NCBI GenBank assembly: GCA_000333855.2
Contig: CM007320.1
Location: forward strand, 620,867-684,866
DNA from: Endotrypanum monterogeii
Taxonomy: Eukaryota; Euglenozoa; Kinetoplastea; Trypanosomatida; Trypanosomatidae
Reading direction: 5' to 3'
Length of the DNA: 64,000 bases
A program made the translations under genes and the position numbers. Below, one piece after another: positions 1 to 10,432 of the stretch. The notes under the pieces are model-generated. The model did not search any database. It had not been told where the DNA came from and was given only the letters and a program-made list of their open reading frames with translations. Position 1 is the first letter of the stretch, and each line of letters opens with the position of its first letter.

Positions 1-47
<47 letters not shown>

Positions 48-2695
48 ATTGTCAGTAGAAAGAGGGGACAAAAAGAAAAAAAAAGAAGAGGAGCAGTGGA
101 GGAGGAGGCACGACAGGGTGTATGTACGCCAAGTAGTGATTCGATTATGCAATCGCGTGCACACAAGCAGTAAGTACAGTTCGCAATACATGATGGGAAA
201 GAAAGAGAAGATCGATGTGCCAAAAACCGGTATGGTAACAGCAGCGACGAAATGCGGTGAAGACGCGCGCGGAGGGAGACATTCGCCTCGTGAGGGGGAT
301 TATTGTACTCATCAAATCTGGACCATAAGATGATGCCGGTAGGTTTTTTTTTCCCTCTCAGGCTTGAATTTGTGACTCTAGAGCTCAGCACGAGCCGTGC
401 CATCATTTTTTTTTCTCACAACTTTCGCAGTGTCCTTTTTGTTTTTTGTTGTTGTTTGGTGATATCCATTGCTGGCAAACACCCAGCAAGATGTTTCCCA
501 TCCATCGCCGCATCTGTCTGTGCACGGACGGAGTGAAACACACAGAAAGTAACACTCAAGATGGAAAGAGGATGGATAAATAAAAGCGCAAAAAGTCAAC
601 GCGCCGAGAGCCGTCTACGTTTGACCTTCTTTTCTCCGGCAACCCCTCACGCCACACGCGCAAGATCGCATCTTGCAATTCAGAATCCTATTTGTCGCAC
701 ACGAGGTCAGGTCCGTCTCACTTTGCAAATCACCGTCTTCGTTATAATAAGACGCAGAGAAGAGGGGGCGAAAGCGGACGTTCTCTGCTTTTTTGTTGTT
801 TTTTGTTGTTGTTACTTCAGGTAATGAGTAGTTTCAACAGGACGAAAGATCTTCTCTTTTTTTTTTCCACCCCTAGAGAAGGGAGAGACCTCTTCTTGAA
901 GCGACACAAAAACATCACAAGAAAGACACACATACACGCTTGCCCAGCGAAGAAGATATCGTTTCCGTGCCCCCACATCGCAGGAAGTAATGAGTGACAC
1001 TTTTGTTCTCCATTTGCTACTCAGCGACGTGTACGAGCGCAATACGCCCCGCCCAAAGGTCCTTTCTCAGCGTCGTTCACGCGCTCGCGCACCATGAGGC
1101 GGTGCCCGCACACTAACCCTGTTCTTCTCAAACCAAAGGCACACCTATTGCACTTTTCAGCGCGACGTTGTGGGAGAGTGCTGGCCGTTCCGACAAAGTG
1201 ACCTGTGCACACCTGCAGCGCAAATATATATAGAGATAAATATACCATAAAAACACCAACTCTGCCTTGCAGATCGCTCTAAGACTACACAACTCGAAAC
1301 CTGCGCACCGATTTTCACCAATAACAACGTGGCTCTCGATATCCCCAACGCTTTAAACGATTTGGCCACGTCCGTTACACATGGTGACTCAGCATCGGTA
1401 AGGAATAGGGTGCGCATTTTTTCTTGTCGCCCTCCTCCACTCGCCCCGACCCCACCCCGGGGGGGGGAAGTGCAGTCGTGATCCTCTTGCTGTGGTCTCG
1501 TCACTATCCTTTCGGGAGGATGTTATGCAATCCAGGGGGAAAAAAAAACTCTGCGGCCTTCCTTCTACAACCCCTTCGGCACAAACGGAAGGAAGGAGAA
1601 AAGCGAGAAAAAATCCACATACACAACTGAATCGATAGACGAAAGTACATTAATTAAAAAAAAAAAAACGAATATACAAAACCCATACAACTGTGCACAC
1701 GCACATGCAAAGTGGTTTCCTCCATCTCCGAACGTCCGTATGTCTGTCCTCACCACCACCCCCGCTATCCACTCCACCTCTTCCAAGCTGGGAATTATAC
1801 AACAGCATGACACCAAAAAACGAGTCACTGCTCCGATCTACAGGAAAGTACACGCTTCCATAAACATTTGACAACCCGTTCGACGGCGAGCATACCACTT
1901 CGTGCCATGGCCCGAACATGAGAAGCGAGTCGGAGTCGAGCAAGGAAAATGGTCGACTCAAAGGCGCGCGCCATTCGTCGCGCTCCTGTCCTCACCCAGC
2001 GTGAAAAAAAAAAAAACGTGGTGGGGAAAAGGAAACAAGACGACCAAGGCACACGTCTGAAATGACCACTGTCCGACAAAATATGCACACGCACAGGCCA
2101 CCACAGCACAGAGCCCCGATCGATATCGTCCTAATGAGCAAAGAAAAAAACAAGGATAATCAATACCGCGTAAGTCAAGGCCTCCGTTACCCTTAGGAAA
2201 AAAGAGTAGCGAAGGCCCCCCTCTTCCAATCACTGGAAGTGAAGTCCAACAACTTCATCGCACATCCCTACAATAGCCTGCGACTAGCGAATCAAAAAAG
2301 AAAAAGATGGCACAGGGAGAAAAAAACGTGAGATACACAGAGTACGAGCCCAGAGTGAGGAGAGAGAGAGACACATTTAAGGTTAGAGTAGATGACATCG
2401 CAGGGAATCTTTTTTTTTTTAAAGAAACAAGAGGCGCAAAAAAAGAAGAAAAGGACACAAAGCATGCAAGCAGCAGCGTGCACGCTCCCGCGCAAGGCAT
2501 GGCGAGGAAGTCCTTGAGGAAAGAAAATCTGCTGCACCCATACAAAGTGCAATAACAGGTACGGATAAGATGCTCAGAGGATCTTAGCTACAGAAAAAAA
2601 TATTCTTTCGGCGCAAGAAGCCCCATCGAGATGCACGTGCATGCCCATGCCACACCAAACTCAATCAGATGCCTTTGAGCCTTCAAAGATTTTTT
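1..2695. other. Gap downstream of clathrin heavy chain
   Basis: This should hold the clathrin 3' UTR and perhaps the 5' region of the next gene. It starts with a (TA)16 tract running into (GT)7 (1-47) and contains many poly-A and poly-T runs. I see no credible reading frame on either strand. Confidence 0.6.
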
Positions 2696-5600
2696 CTAAA
2701 AAGGTCTGCCGGTGCCAAACTGCGGAGCCACTCCATAATGTCCCTGAAGTGGGGCAGTCATCGGCGCCGGCATCCCATTCATTGGCACGCCGCCGCCGTG
2801 TTCAATCATAAGCGGCATAGCACCGGGACCCTGCAATGGACCGGCACGGCGCGCCGCATCCTTCGCTGCGGTCTGGGCATCTGACATCAACCTTTCCATC
2901 TTGTCGATTTTGTTTGAGTAGTTTTCCATGACCTGAATCATGTACGGCATCACAATATCCACTCGCTGATTTAGCCATGCCTTCTGCAACACCGTTGAGG
3001 GCTTCAGCAGTTCGTAACATGTGTACAGACACGCCGCAAAACACTCTGGGTGGTCCTTCACGAAGTAGTCGAGGAGGTCAGCCACTAGATTGCTATCACC
3101 GCTCTCAGCCGCAGCCTCGATGGCTTCCTCGTAAAGTCCATTATCTTTGGCGACAGTGATGGCGTGAGCATAGCGCTTGTTTTTGCGATGCAGGAGAAGG
3201 GCGATCTTCCGGAACTCGAACAGATCCATTTTCTCGAGCCGTGACGAGAGATCTTCCGAGTCGAAGTTGTTGTACGTCTCCACTGAGGTGCGCAGTGCCT
3301 TGAAGTCTTCCTCTTCAATGTAGAGGTCGTTGAGAGCCTCATTTACCTTTTTGGCATTGCGTTCTTGCGCGACCTCGAGGTATGCGCGAATGACGTGAAT
3401 CGGTGCTGTCTTCTTGACCTCCACCATGACCCTTTCAGGGTCTACACGCTTGAAAATGGCGGACAGGAAATCATTTAGCTGCTCTGGGTGCGTCCTTAGG
3501 TAGAAGGTGATGGCAGTGTACATCACATCGCTAACGCCTAAATGCCCAATAGCATCCTTGAAGATCTCGTGGTCGAAAGAGTCGGCGTGGTGCTGCATCA
3601 TCGAGTTGACCGCGGCGAGCCAATCCTCGTTGTTGATGTGCAGCATACGCAGTACGACCCAGTGGTGGTACTGCTCGCAGATAGTAATCATCTTGTGCGT
3701 ATTGATCCGCTTTGAGAACATATTCACGTGCTCTGTGAGCTTCTCGGGTCGATACTTGGCTAGCAACACGCCCATCTCAGTGAAAATAGACATGTGTGCT
3801 CCTTGCTGACCAGAGGCGTTTTTGAGCACCAAAAAAAACTCTTCCCAGAGACCACGGCTTTCATAGGTGTTGCACATCCCAGCGACCTCCTCTGCTCGCA
3901 GTACTACTGGGACAGCACATATGCCCGCCAGCTTCAGCTCCCTAGCCTCAATGCACGCCAGGTTGACCTCCTTGTACGTCTCAATGGATTTGGCCTTGTT
4001 GGCCGCGTCGACAGCACTGGATAAGTTGTTCAGCATCACCTCCGTCGAGGCCAGGCGGGCAAAGTTATTTGACACGGTGTACAAGACGCGCGCAGACTCG
4101 TACAGTTTTTCACCGAAGCACTTGTCAGCAATCGAGCCAATCTTCACATTGTGCGTCTCCTTGAGGAACTCCTCGAGTTCTCCGAGGCGGCCCGTTTTCG
4201 CGTACGTGATAACGAGGGAAGTATCGATCTTGTTGTCTTTGGCGCGGGAGTGTTGACGAGCCATAGTGAGATACTTGATTAGATCACCAAACTGGTTCGT
4301 TCGTTCCGCCGCAGCCGTCACCTCGGAAACGAAGTCGGGGTTCTTGGCCTTAATGAGGTATTCGATACCCTCGTGCACCTCGTCCTGCTTCACCAAGTAC
4401 TCACCGAGCACTGACCAGACAGCAGCTATGTCAGTCTTCTGAGCAAATGCACGGCCTCGCGGCACGTCCTTCATGTCCTGTAGCAAAACCTTTATAGCCT
4501 CCTCCTGCATATTGTGGCGCGTGTACACGACAAACGCAACCTCGTGCATGCCGGCGCCAGAAGCGATGTGTGCAATGTCTTTAGCGTCATAGTCTTCTAG
4601 CGTTGTTACGTACTCCATCACTTTGTCCTTGCGGGCACGCACGGCAGACATGATCAAAAGGTTTTCGAGGAAGCGGTTCTTGCGGAAGCGACCGTGCACT
4701 ACAATCTGACCCAGGAGCGAGGTCAGCTCCTCTGTCATATTGGCGCTCATGAAAGCGCGCACCGTTGTGCTGACCTCCTCGCTCACATCACTCTCCGGCA
4801 GCGCCGTCTGCTGCACTGCCTCAACGAGCTGCTGCCTCTGCGGTGTATTCTCGGCAAGTACGGACGCCCATAAGTCAAGGTTCTGCTCCTTTACTAGATA
4901 GCGCGCCAGTTGCTTGAACATGCCGTTGCGGTAGCACAGGTCAATCAACTCCTTGCTACAGTGGCCGTTACGGTAGGCCTGGTATGCCAAGTTGGGATCA
5001 CGCGTCTCGCAGTACTTTCCCACCACAATCGCATCGTAGTAGTTGTTCTCATCCAGGAATTGCTCCGGGCTCTTGCCAATGTCGACGTAAATTTTAGCAA
5101 GAGCGTTGTACAGCGATGTATCCGTCTTCTTCTCGCTGCGGCGATCCTCGAGCCACTGTTGGAGGAGATGCAGCCGCCCCGTCTCCTCCACAGCCTGCAC
5201 CAACTCCTCCACAGGGCACATTGCTCCGACCGCCAAGAGCAGATTTTTTATAAGCCCCTCGCTTACATTGCACTCGATGAGTGCCTGAACCACTTGCGGG
5301 GTTTTGCCCGGGCTGCGGCGCGTCACGTATTGCTCCACATAGCTCTCATTGCTCGTTTCCACCAAGTAGTGGACCATCTCATTCACCATGTTGTGTTGGT
5401 CGCACACATTGATGAATGGCCACATGTCAGTCAGTCTCTTGTTTTTAAGGTAGTTCTTTGTGCGCTCTGCGTCATAGCAAGGACTTTCTCGCGTCATGCG
5501 CTCCAGCTCCTGCATCTGACCCATTTCTGCGGCCGCCTCAATGTAGCGGAAGTGCACATCGGCATCGCGGGTGTACGGAACCACGGCCCCGAGGTAATAG

Positions 5601-7783
5601 TAAAGTACGTCATACAAGTTGTGCTCGAGAAAGAGGTTGATAAGGTCAGTGGCGCCAAGGGCATCGCTGTACTTGGTAGCCACCTGCACAATCACCTTGA
5701 AATTCTGCCTTGAATTGGAGCATAGGTCCTCAAGGCACTTGAGGCTATCGTGCTGGTTGAGTTTGCCAAAGAAGTCCACTAGCCACTCGGGATTGAAGGT
5801 GTGCAACTGCTGCAGGCAGCGGCGGATATTGGCAAGGTTGTTAAGGTCTGGGTCCTGCTTCTGTGCAACGACGTAGCACTCAATAGCGTGCTGGTAGAGG
5901 CTAGCACGCTCGCAGAGAGGCGCCAGCTTCATGCCGTCGTAGTGCTGGCAGATATTCCGAGCAAATATCTTGTCCGCCACCGAGGGATGTGAGTACTTGA
6001 GGTTCATCTCAAGCAGCTTCGTCTGTAGATCAATGGTTGTCGCATCATTGTGATCGCGCAGGATTTCCAGCAGAAACTCAGTCGCCTGCTGAATGTGCTG
6101 AGCTGACACGAACATGTCCACAATCTCCTCTGCCTCAAGCACCGGTTTGTCTCCCATCTCACGGAAGAGCATCAGCGCCAGGCTAACGGCGTCCTGGGGT
6201 GCGACCCGTATGAAGTTATTGAGAATAACTCGCCAATCCGGCGAGAAGTTTGCACGCTTACAATACTCCACAGCCTTCTGGGTCTCGTTGCGCTGCAGGA
6301 GCACATTAAGGACCTTTGCATGGGCGTTTCCCTGGTGAAAAATTTTTAGCGCCATGTTGGAGTCCGCCTGCTGAACCAGATCCCCAAGCTCCTCGGAGGC
6401 TGTGAGCTTGCCCTCATCAAACTGCTGCTTCACATAACTGATGCCGCCCTTGGGTACCACCGCGCGTGCAAGCTCCACAGACTCGAACTCGTTCAGATTC
6501 ATTTCTGCCAATACCAGCTTGAAGTAGGTAGAAATAGCTGGCGGTTGCCCTGGCTGCTGGGGCGTTTGCATGAAACGGGTGAGAGTTGCTCGTGTGCGCA
6601 ACGAGTTGCCTGGCGCACGCAAGCATAAACGGACGGCCTCCTCTACGTTCCCGCTGTTCAAATAGTTCTCCAGCTGCACCTTGAAGAGATCGTCGACGCC
6701 ACTGAGGTTCGCGGTGGAGGCGATGCGGAGAGCCAGCTCGGGGTTCATCATGCGATTCTTGACGTAGCCGATGATGCCGTGGTCGTTGGGAGCTATTCGG
6801 ATCACAGAGCCTTGGTTACTGACGCAAACGATGCCGCCTTCCTTCCTGTCGCCCGCGCCGCGGAACACCACCGCTTGAGTGAACTGCTGCTCCGCCACAA
6901 CTGCTCCAGTAAAGATATCTATGATGGAACAGCTGCCCCGACTCGTCGCTACGGTCAGAAGTTTGTGACGGTGTGAGACGTGCATTGCTACCGGGAAGTC
7001 CAACTGCGGAATACGCACGGGATACACCCGTCGTGGCATAGACAAATCTGTCTTGGTGCCCGTCGGCAACTCCATAATCATTACCTGACCACCTTGTTGC
7101 AGGTTGGTCCAGCCAAGGCACATGACGTTACACTTGCGTGAGTCAGACGGGGTGGAGGTGGAGATGAAGCAACACGCATGACCGTCGAGCACGCGGCTGC
7201 TGCGGTTCTCGACGCTGTATAGAAGCGCTTTTCCGACCATGGTCCCCGAAGGGTCGCGTGTCACACCCGTCACAACAAGCCACTTCTTCTCCTCGTCACA
7301 GCAGTAGGAAAGAACCTGAACGGAGCTGTCGTAGTCCGCAGCGCGGTCGAAGATGTGCTGAGGTGCGTCGTCGGGGGCTGTGTCGAGACTCCAGTGGTAG
7401 ACGGACTTTCCCGTGACGACGCCAAGAGTACGGTCGTCAATCCAGTGCCAATACACGACGTCGTCGTGGAAGAGTGCCGCTTTGAGCCGCTTCGAGGCAT
7501 CCACGTCGAAAACCTGGAGGTTCCTACCGCTGCGCAGGGCCAAAATCTTCGACTTTGGGTTCATGACGCACGACTCTGCATCTTTCACGTTGTTGCGAAT
7601 GGTCTCGCGCTTCTCAAGGTCGATGACCACGAGCGAAACCTGGCCGTCCTCTTGCACATCGCGAACGCAGACGTATTTTTCGCTCTCTATCGTGACATTT
7701 TTGAAAGAGACAGAGCCAGGGCGGAGGCCCCCAGAGACGCCGTTCAGCTGGAATATTTCTTCTGTAGTTGTAGGCGAGTCCAT
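2696..7783 (-). CDS. CHC: Clathrin heavy chain
   Basis: This 1695-residue protein is close in length to the animal clathrin heavy chain (about 1675). The N-terminus aligns by eye with the clathrin terminal domain: an Ile-Phe-Gln-Leu start, then an IESEKYVCVRD segment. Residues 1 to about 345 form the seven-bladed propeller that binds adaptor clathrin-box motifs. The linker contains a NPELALRIA motif near residue 345, followed by helical clathrin repeats from roughly residue 540 to 1560 that build the triskelion leg. The trimerisation region is near 1580-1640, with a Gly/Met/Pro-rich tail after it. In animals the tail carries a QLMLT Hsc70-binding motif; here a PLMIE sequence sits at the corresponding place, so uncoating contacts may differ. 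Clathrin coats vesicles at the flagellar pocket and trans-Golgi in trypanosomatids (family knowledge). The ATG at 7783 is unambiguous. It is the last gene of the transcription unit inside the window. Confidence 0.98.
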   Translation of the reverse strand: MDSPTTTEEIFQLNGVSGGLRPGSVSFKNVTIESEKYVCVRDVQEDGQVSLVVIDLEKRETIRNNVKDAESCVMNPKSKILALRSGRNLQVFDVDASKRLKAALFHDDVVYWHWIDDRTLGVVTGKSVYHWSLDTAPDDAPQHIFDRAADYDSSVQVLSYCCDEEKKWLVVTGVTRDPSGTMVGKALLYSVENRSSRVLDGHACCFISTSTPSDSRKCNVMCLGWTNLQQGGQVMIMELPTGTKTDLSMPRRVYPVRIPQLDFPVAMHVSHRHKLLTVATSRGSCSIIDIFTGAVVAEQQFTQAVVFRGAGDRKEGGIVCVSNQGSVIRIAPNDHGIIGYVKNRMMNPELALRIASTANLSGVDDLFKVQLENYLNSGNVEEAVRLCLRAPGNSLRTRATLTRFMQTPQQPGQPPAISTYFKLVLAEMNLNEFESVELARAVVPKGGISYVKQQFDEGKLTASEELGDLVQQADSNMALKIFHQGNAHAKVLNVLLQRNETQKAVEYCKRANFSPDWRVILNNFIRVAPQDAVSLALMLFREMGDKPVLEAEEIVDMFVSAQHIQQATEFLLEILRDHNDATTIDLQTKLLEMNLKYSHPSVADKIFARNICQHYDGMKLAPLCERASLYQHAIECYVVAQKQDPDLNNLANIRRCLQQLHTFNPEWLVDFFGKLNQHDSLKCLEDLCSNSRQNFKVIVQVATKYSDALGATDLINLFLEHNLYDVLYYYLGAVVPYTRDADVHFRYIEAAAEMGQMQELERMTRESPCYDAERTKNYLKNKRLTDMWPFINVCDQHNMVNEMVHYLVETSNESYVEQYVTRRSPGKTPQVVQALIECNVSEGLIKNLLLAVGAMCPVEELVQAVEETGRLHLLQQWLEDRRSEKKTDTSLYNALAKIYVDIGKSPEQFLDENNYYDAIVVGKYCETRDPNLAYQAYRNGHCSKELIDLCYRNGMFKQLARYLVKEQNLDLWASVLAENTPQRQQLVEAVQQTALPESDVSEEVSTTVRAFMSANMTEELTSLLGQIVVHGRFRKNRFLENLLIMSAVRARKDKVMEYVTTLEDYDAKDIAHIASGAGMHEVAFVVYTRHNMQEEAIKVLLQDMKDVPRGRAFAQKTDIAAVWSVLGEYLVKQDEVHEGIEYLIKAKNPDFVSEVTAAAERTNQFGDLIKYLTMARQHSRAKDNKIDTSLVITYAKTGRLGELEEFLKETHNVKIGSIADKCFGEKLYESARVLYTVSNNFARLASTEVMLNNLSSAVDAANKAKSIETYKEVNLACIEARELKLAGICAVPVVLRAEEVAGMCNTYESRGLWEEFFLVLKNASGQQGAHMSIFTEMGVLLAKYRPEKLTEHVNMFSKRINTHKMITICEQYHHWVVLRMLHINNEDWLAAVNSMMQHHADSFDHEIFKDAIGHLGVSDVMYTAITFYLRTHPEQLNDFLSAIFKRVDPERVMVEVKKTAPIHVIRAYLEVAQERNAKKVNEALNDLYIEEEDFKALRTSVETYNNFDSEDLSSRLEKMDLFEFRKIALLLHRKNKRYAHAITVAKDNGLYEEAIEAAAESGDSNLVADLLDYFVKDHPECFAACLYTCYELLKPSTVLQKAWLNQRVDIVMPYMIQVMENYSNKIDKMERLMSDAQTAAKDAARRAGPLQGPGAMPLMIEHGGGVPMNGMPAPMTAPLQGHYGVAPQFGTGRPF

Positions 7784-8915
7784 TTTTGCCTTCTCGCGTT
7801 AGTGTTTCCTCGAGTGGCACCACGCCTTGTCTTCACCTTGTGCTTGTGTGTGTGTGTGTATGTGCGTGTGTGTATGTGAAGATTTTTTTTTTTGTGAGGG
7901 AGGTAAATGATGATGCCGCGCCGTGGCGCACGAACGAAGTGGGGGAAGAAACAAAATAAAAAAAAGTGCCTCAGAAAAAGAGGGAAAACCCCCAAAAAAG
8001 AAAAATAAAATAAAAAGGTATGACCAGGTACAAGGCACAATGCAACACACCTGCCGCCACCCATACACGAGTCGAACCCAGGCAAGTGAGGGTGATACTC
8101 AAACTACAGGTGAAAGCAGAAAAGAAAGCAAAGCGAATGAATCCAAGATCGAGAAATCAAAAAATATATATAAAGGGGAGCTATACTAAAGCACCGAAGA
8201 CAAAAATAGTCGACGATCAGCGCACGATTTTACGATATACCCCACTGCGTTCGGTGAAAGAAGATGGGGATGGTGATTGAACGTCGCACAACCACCATGT
8301 ATAAGGACGCCACATCGGTGGAAACGTGGGTGAGAGTGTCCAACGAGACAAAAGTTGTACAAAGAGCAGGGGGAAAAAAGAAGATGTGACAGATGGAAAT
8401 ATGCACCATGTGCGCAGGCGCTGAGGCACAGAGTCATCTTGACAGAAATTTTTCTCCTGTTTGAGGAGCTCGGTTTTCGGTCGCTATGTTTCTCCCCTGC
8501 TTTCTCTCACTCGGGGAAGGAAAGAAATTTGAAAAATAACACCAGCCACCAGTGCAGGAATGGTCTAAGGCTCCTGGGGGGGCACAAAGGAGATACAAAC
8601 ACCAAAATATATATATATATATATGTATATATATTATGTAGGGTACCGAAATTTTTTCTCTAGAAGCTTTGTTGATGACTTCTAACACCGTAGCTCGGCT
8701 GTATTTGAGAGCACCTTTCTTTTTCATGATATTCCTCTTCGTTTGCGTACTAGCAGCAGTCTCGTTGTTACACATCGTCGTATTACGAGAAAAAGACAAG
8801 AATGCGACAAAAAAAAGGGGGGACAGGTAAAGGCAATCCTCCCAAGGCATAGAATATGAGATTGATGCTCAGAAAGAGATTGAGCGTCACCTAGAGACTC
8901 GTTGAGACGGGTGAA

Positions 8916-9128
8916 TTAAAAGCAGATGCTCAGTCCGGACTCGTAAGAGGCAATGCCGATTTTTTTCCCTTTACTCGGAAACTTTATTATTTGCGGGAGA
9001 CTCACTCCCTTGTACTGCACATCAGTCACCAAATGATGGTCTCCCGATGTATTCTCCAGCTTCTCTAGTGCTTTCAGATGGCCTGGCTCACTTTCGTCTG
9101 AATCAACTACGTTGGAATACTCCAGCAT
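8916..9128 (-). CDS. Weak small reading frame or gene remnant in the clathrin-UMSBP gap
   Basis: From the ATG at 9128 the frame gives 70 residues of complex composition (MLEYSNVVDSDESEPGHLKA..., VSLPQIIKFPSKGKKIG). This is unlike the Lys/Phe homopolymers typical of other frames in this gap. The frame is open back to a TAA at 9177-9179. Beyond it another 60 complex residues continue in the same frame, which would suit a decayed gene. Third-position GC looks near 55 percent, lower than in the neighbouring genes. No family is recognised. Confidence 0.2.
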   Translation of the reverse strand: MLEYSNVVDSDESEPGHLKALEKLENTSGDHHLVTDVQYKGVSLPQIIKFPSKGKKIGIASYESGLSICF

Positions 9129-10374
9129 CCGCAACTGCCGCTTACATCCACAACTTGCATCATTTTCTTCAAATTGTTACTTCCACATTTTTCTTTGAGC
9201 TGTTTTCTTTCTTCTGATAAGCCACCGAGACCGGCGTACAGGTGCCTCCCCCCTCTCTTCCTCTGAGTAGAAGAGTGCCATCTTGCCCCCCGCCTCTTTA
9301 CACCGAAAGCTGTCTACGTCATGGTCATGCATGTCCACGGTACTCTTCGTCACCGAGCGTCCTCGTATGACCCCTCTCTTTCCCTTGTGCCACGAAATCC
9401 AAACGTGGGAGAAAAAAAAATGCTCTGGAGAACGTTCAGCTCGCGCGATTGAGGTGTTTGGGCACTCTGCCACTTCATATGTGCACAACTTAAAAAAAGA
9501 GAAAAATGACGGAATGGCCCGAAGCGAGGCAAAAGGAGAAAGGCGGAGGGCAATCGAGTCGCAGTATTCAAGAGAGGTAAAGATACCCCAGCACCATTGG
9601 AGCCATCTATTTTGTCCTGATTCTTGCAGAACAAGTATATACACATATACAGATGGATACATGTTTTTTTTGTCCATTCATCCTCGCAACAACTCAATCC
9701 TCTTCGTGTATTTTATGTACTCCTCTCTGTAGGTAAAGTCTTGTGCCTGCTACATTTTTTTTTGTCTGCTTCAAAGACCCATTTGTCTCGCCTTCCACTA
9801 TGCTCGACTAGCGCTTTTTTTTTCTTTTTTTTGAAGTGGGTTCCCTTTACTTTCTTTCATCGACATTTGATTCTTCACACTGCACCTCATCTTACGCGCG
9901 ACTCCAGCGAGGCGAGGAAGCATGTGACGGAGACCTGGAGACTGCCGAAGAGGCGCGCGCGCAGAGTCTCCGACTGGCAAAGAAAAGGTGGGGGGAAAAG
10001 AGCGAGACGCGCGTGATGACCCACTTTGAAAATGTTGACCGAGAAAAGGGGAGTCGAGAAAGGTAAAGAGAAACGGGGTGAGAAAAAAAGATGAGATCAT
10101 CAGTTGTGAGGGATACATGAACGAATGCCGGAGAAACTCGGTGAAGATGGTAGGAGAAAGGAACTGCAAGAGAAGTGTATTCAGTGGATATTCATGTACG
10201 CCACATATCCCTTTCCGAAAATGCCTTCGCGAGAAACTAAAGTGGAAACCTTTTTTTTCTTTTAGTTGTTGTTTCAGCGTGAGCATTGCCTAGTACCCCC
10301 TCCCCCTCCATTGACAGTTGTGGGAGGATGTTTAAAAAAAAAACGCCAGAAGTAGAGGGGGTGAGACAAGTTTA

Positions 10375-10379
<5 letters not shown>

Positions 10380-10431
<52 letters not shown>
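10380..10431. repeat. Longest (TA)n microsatellite, 52 bases with one phase slip
   Basis: Alternating TA broken once by a TT step near 10407. At least ten (TA)n tracts occur in this window, all between genes; others with coordinates are listed under the gap entries. Confidence 0.9.

Positions 10432-10432
<1 letters not shown>

Noticed and set aside
4910..5713. Plus-strand frame of 267 codons inside the clathrin gene
   Set aside because: It is the antisense shadow of a conserved coding region; its His/Leu/Val-rich translation has no independent support.
8060..8085. tRNA B-box-like GGTTCGACTC on the minus strand
   Set aside because: The flanking bases do not form a T-stem, and no A-box or anticodon arm can be placed upstream.
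8607..8633. (TA)n tracts as possible TATA-type promoters
   Set aside because: Trypanosomatid protein genes lack such promoters, and all tracts lie inside one transcription unit; they are treated as microsatellites.
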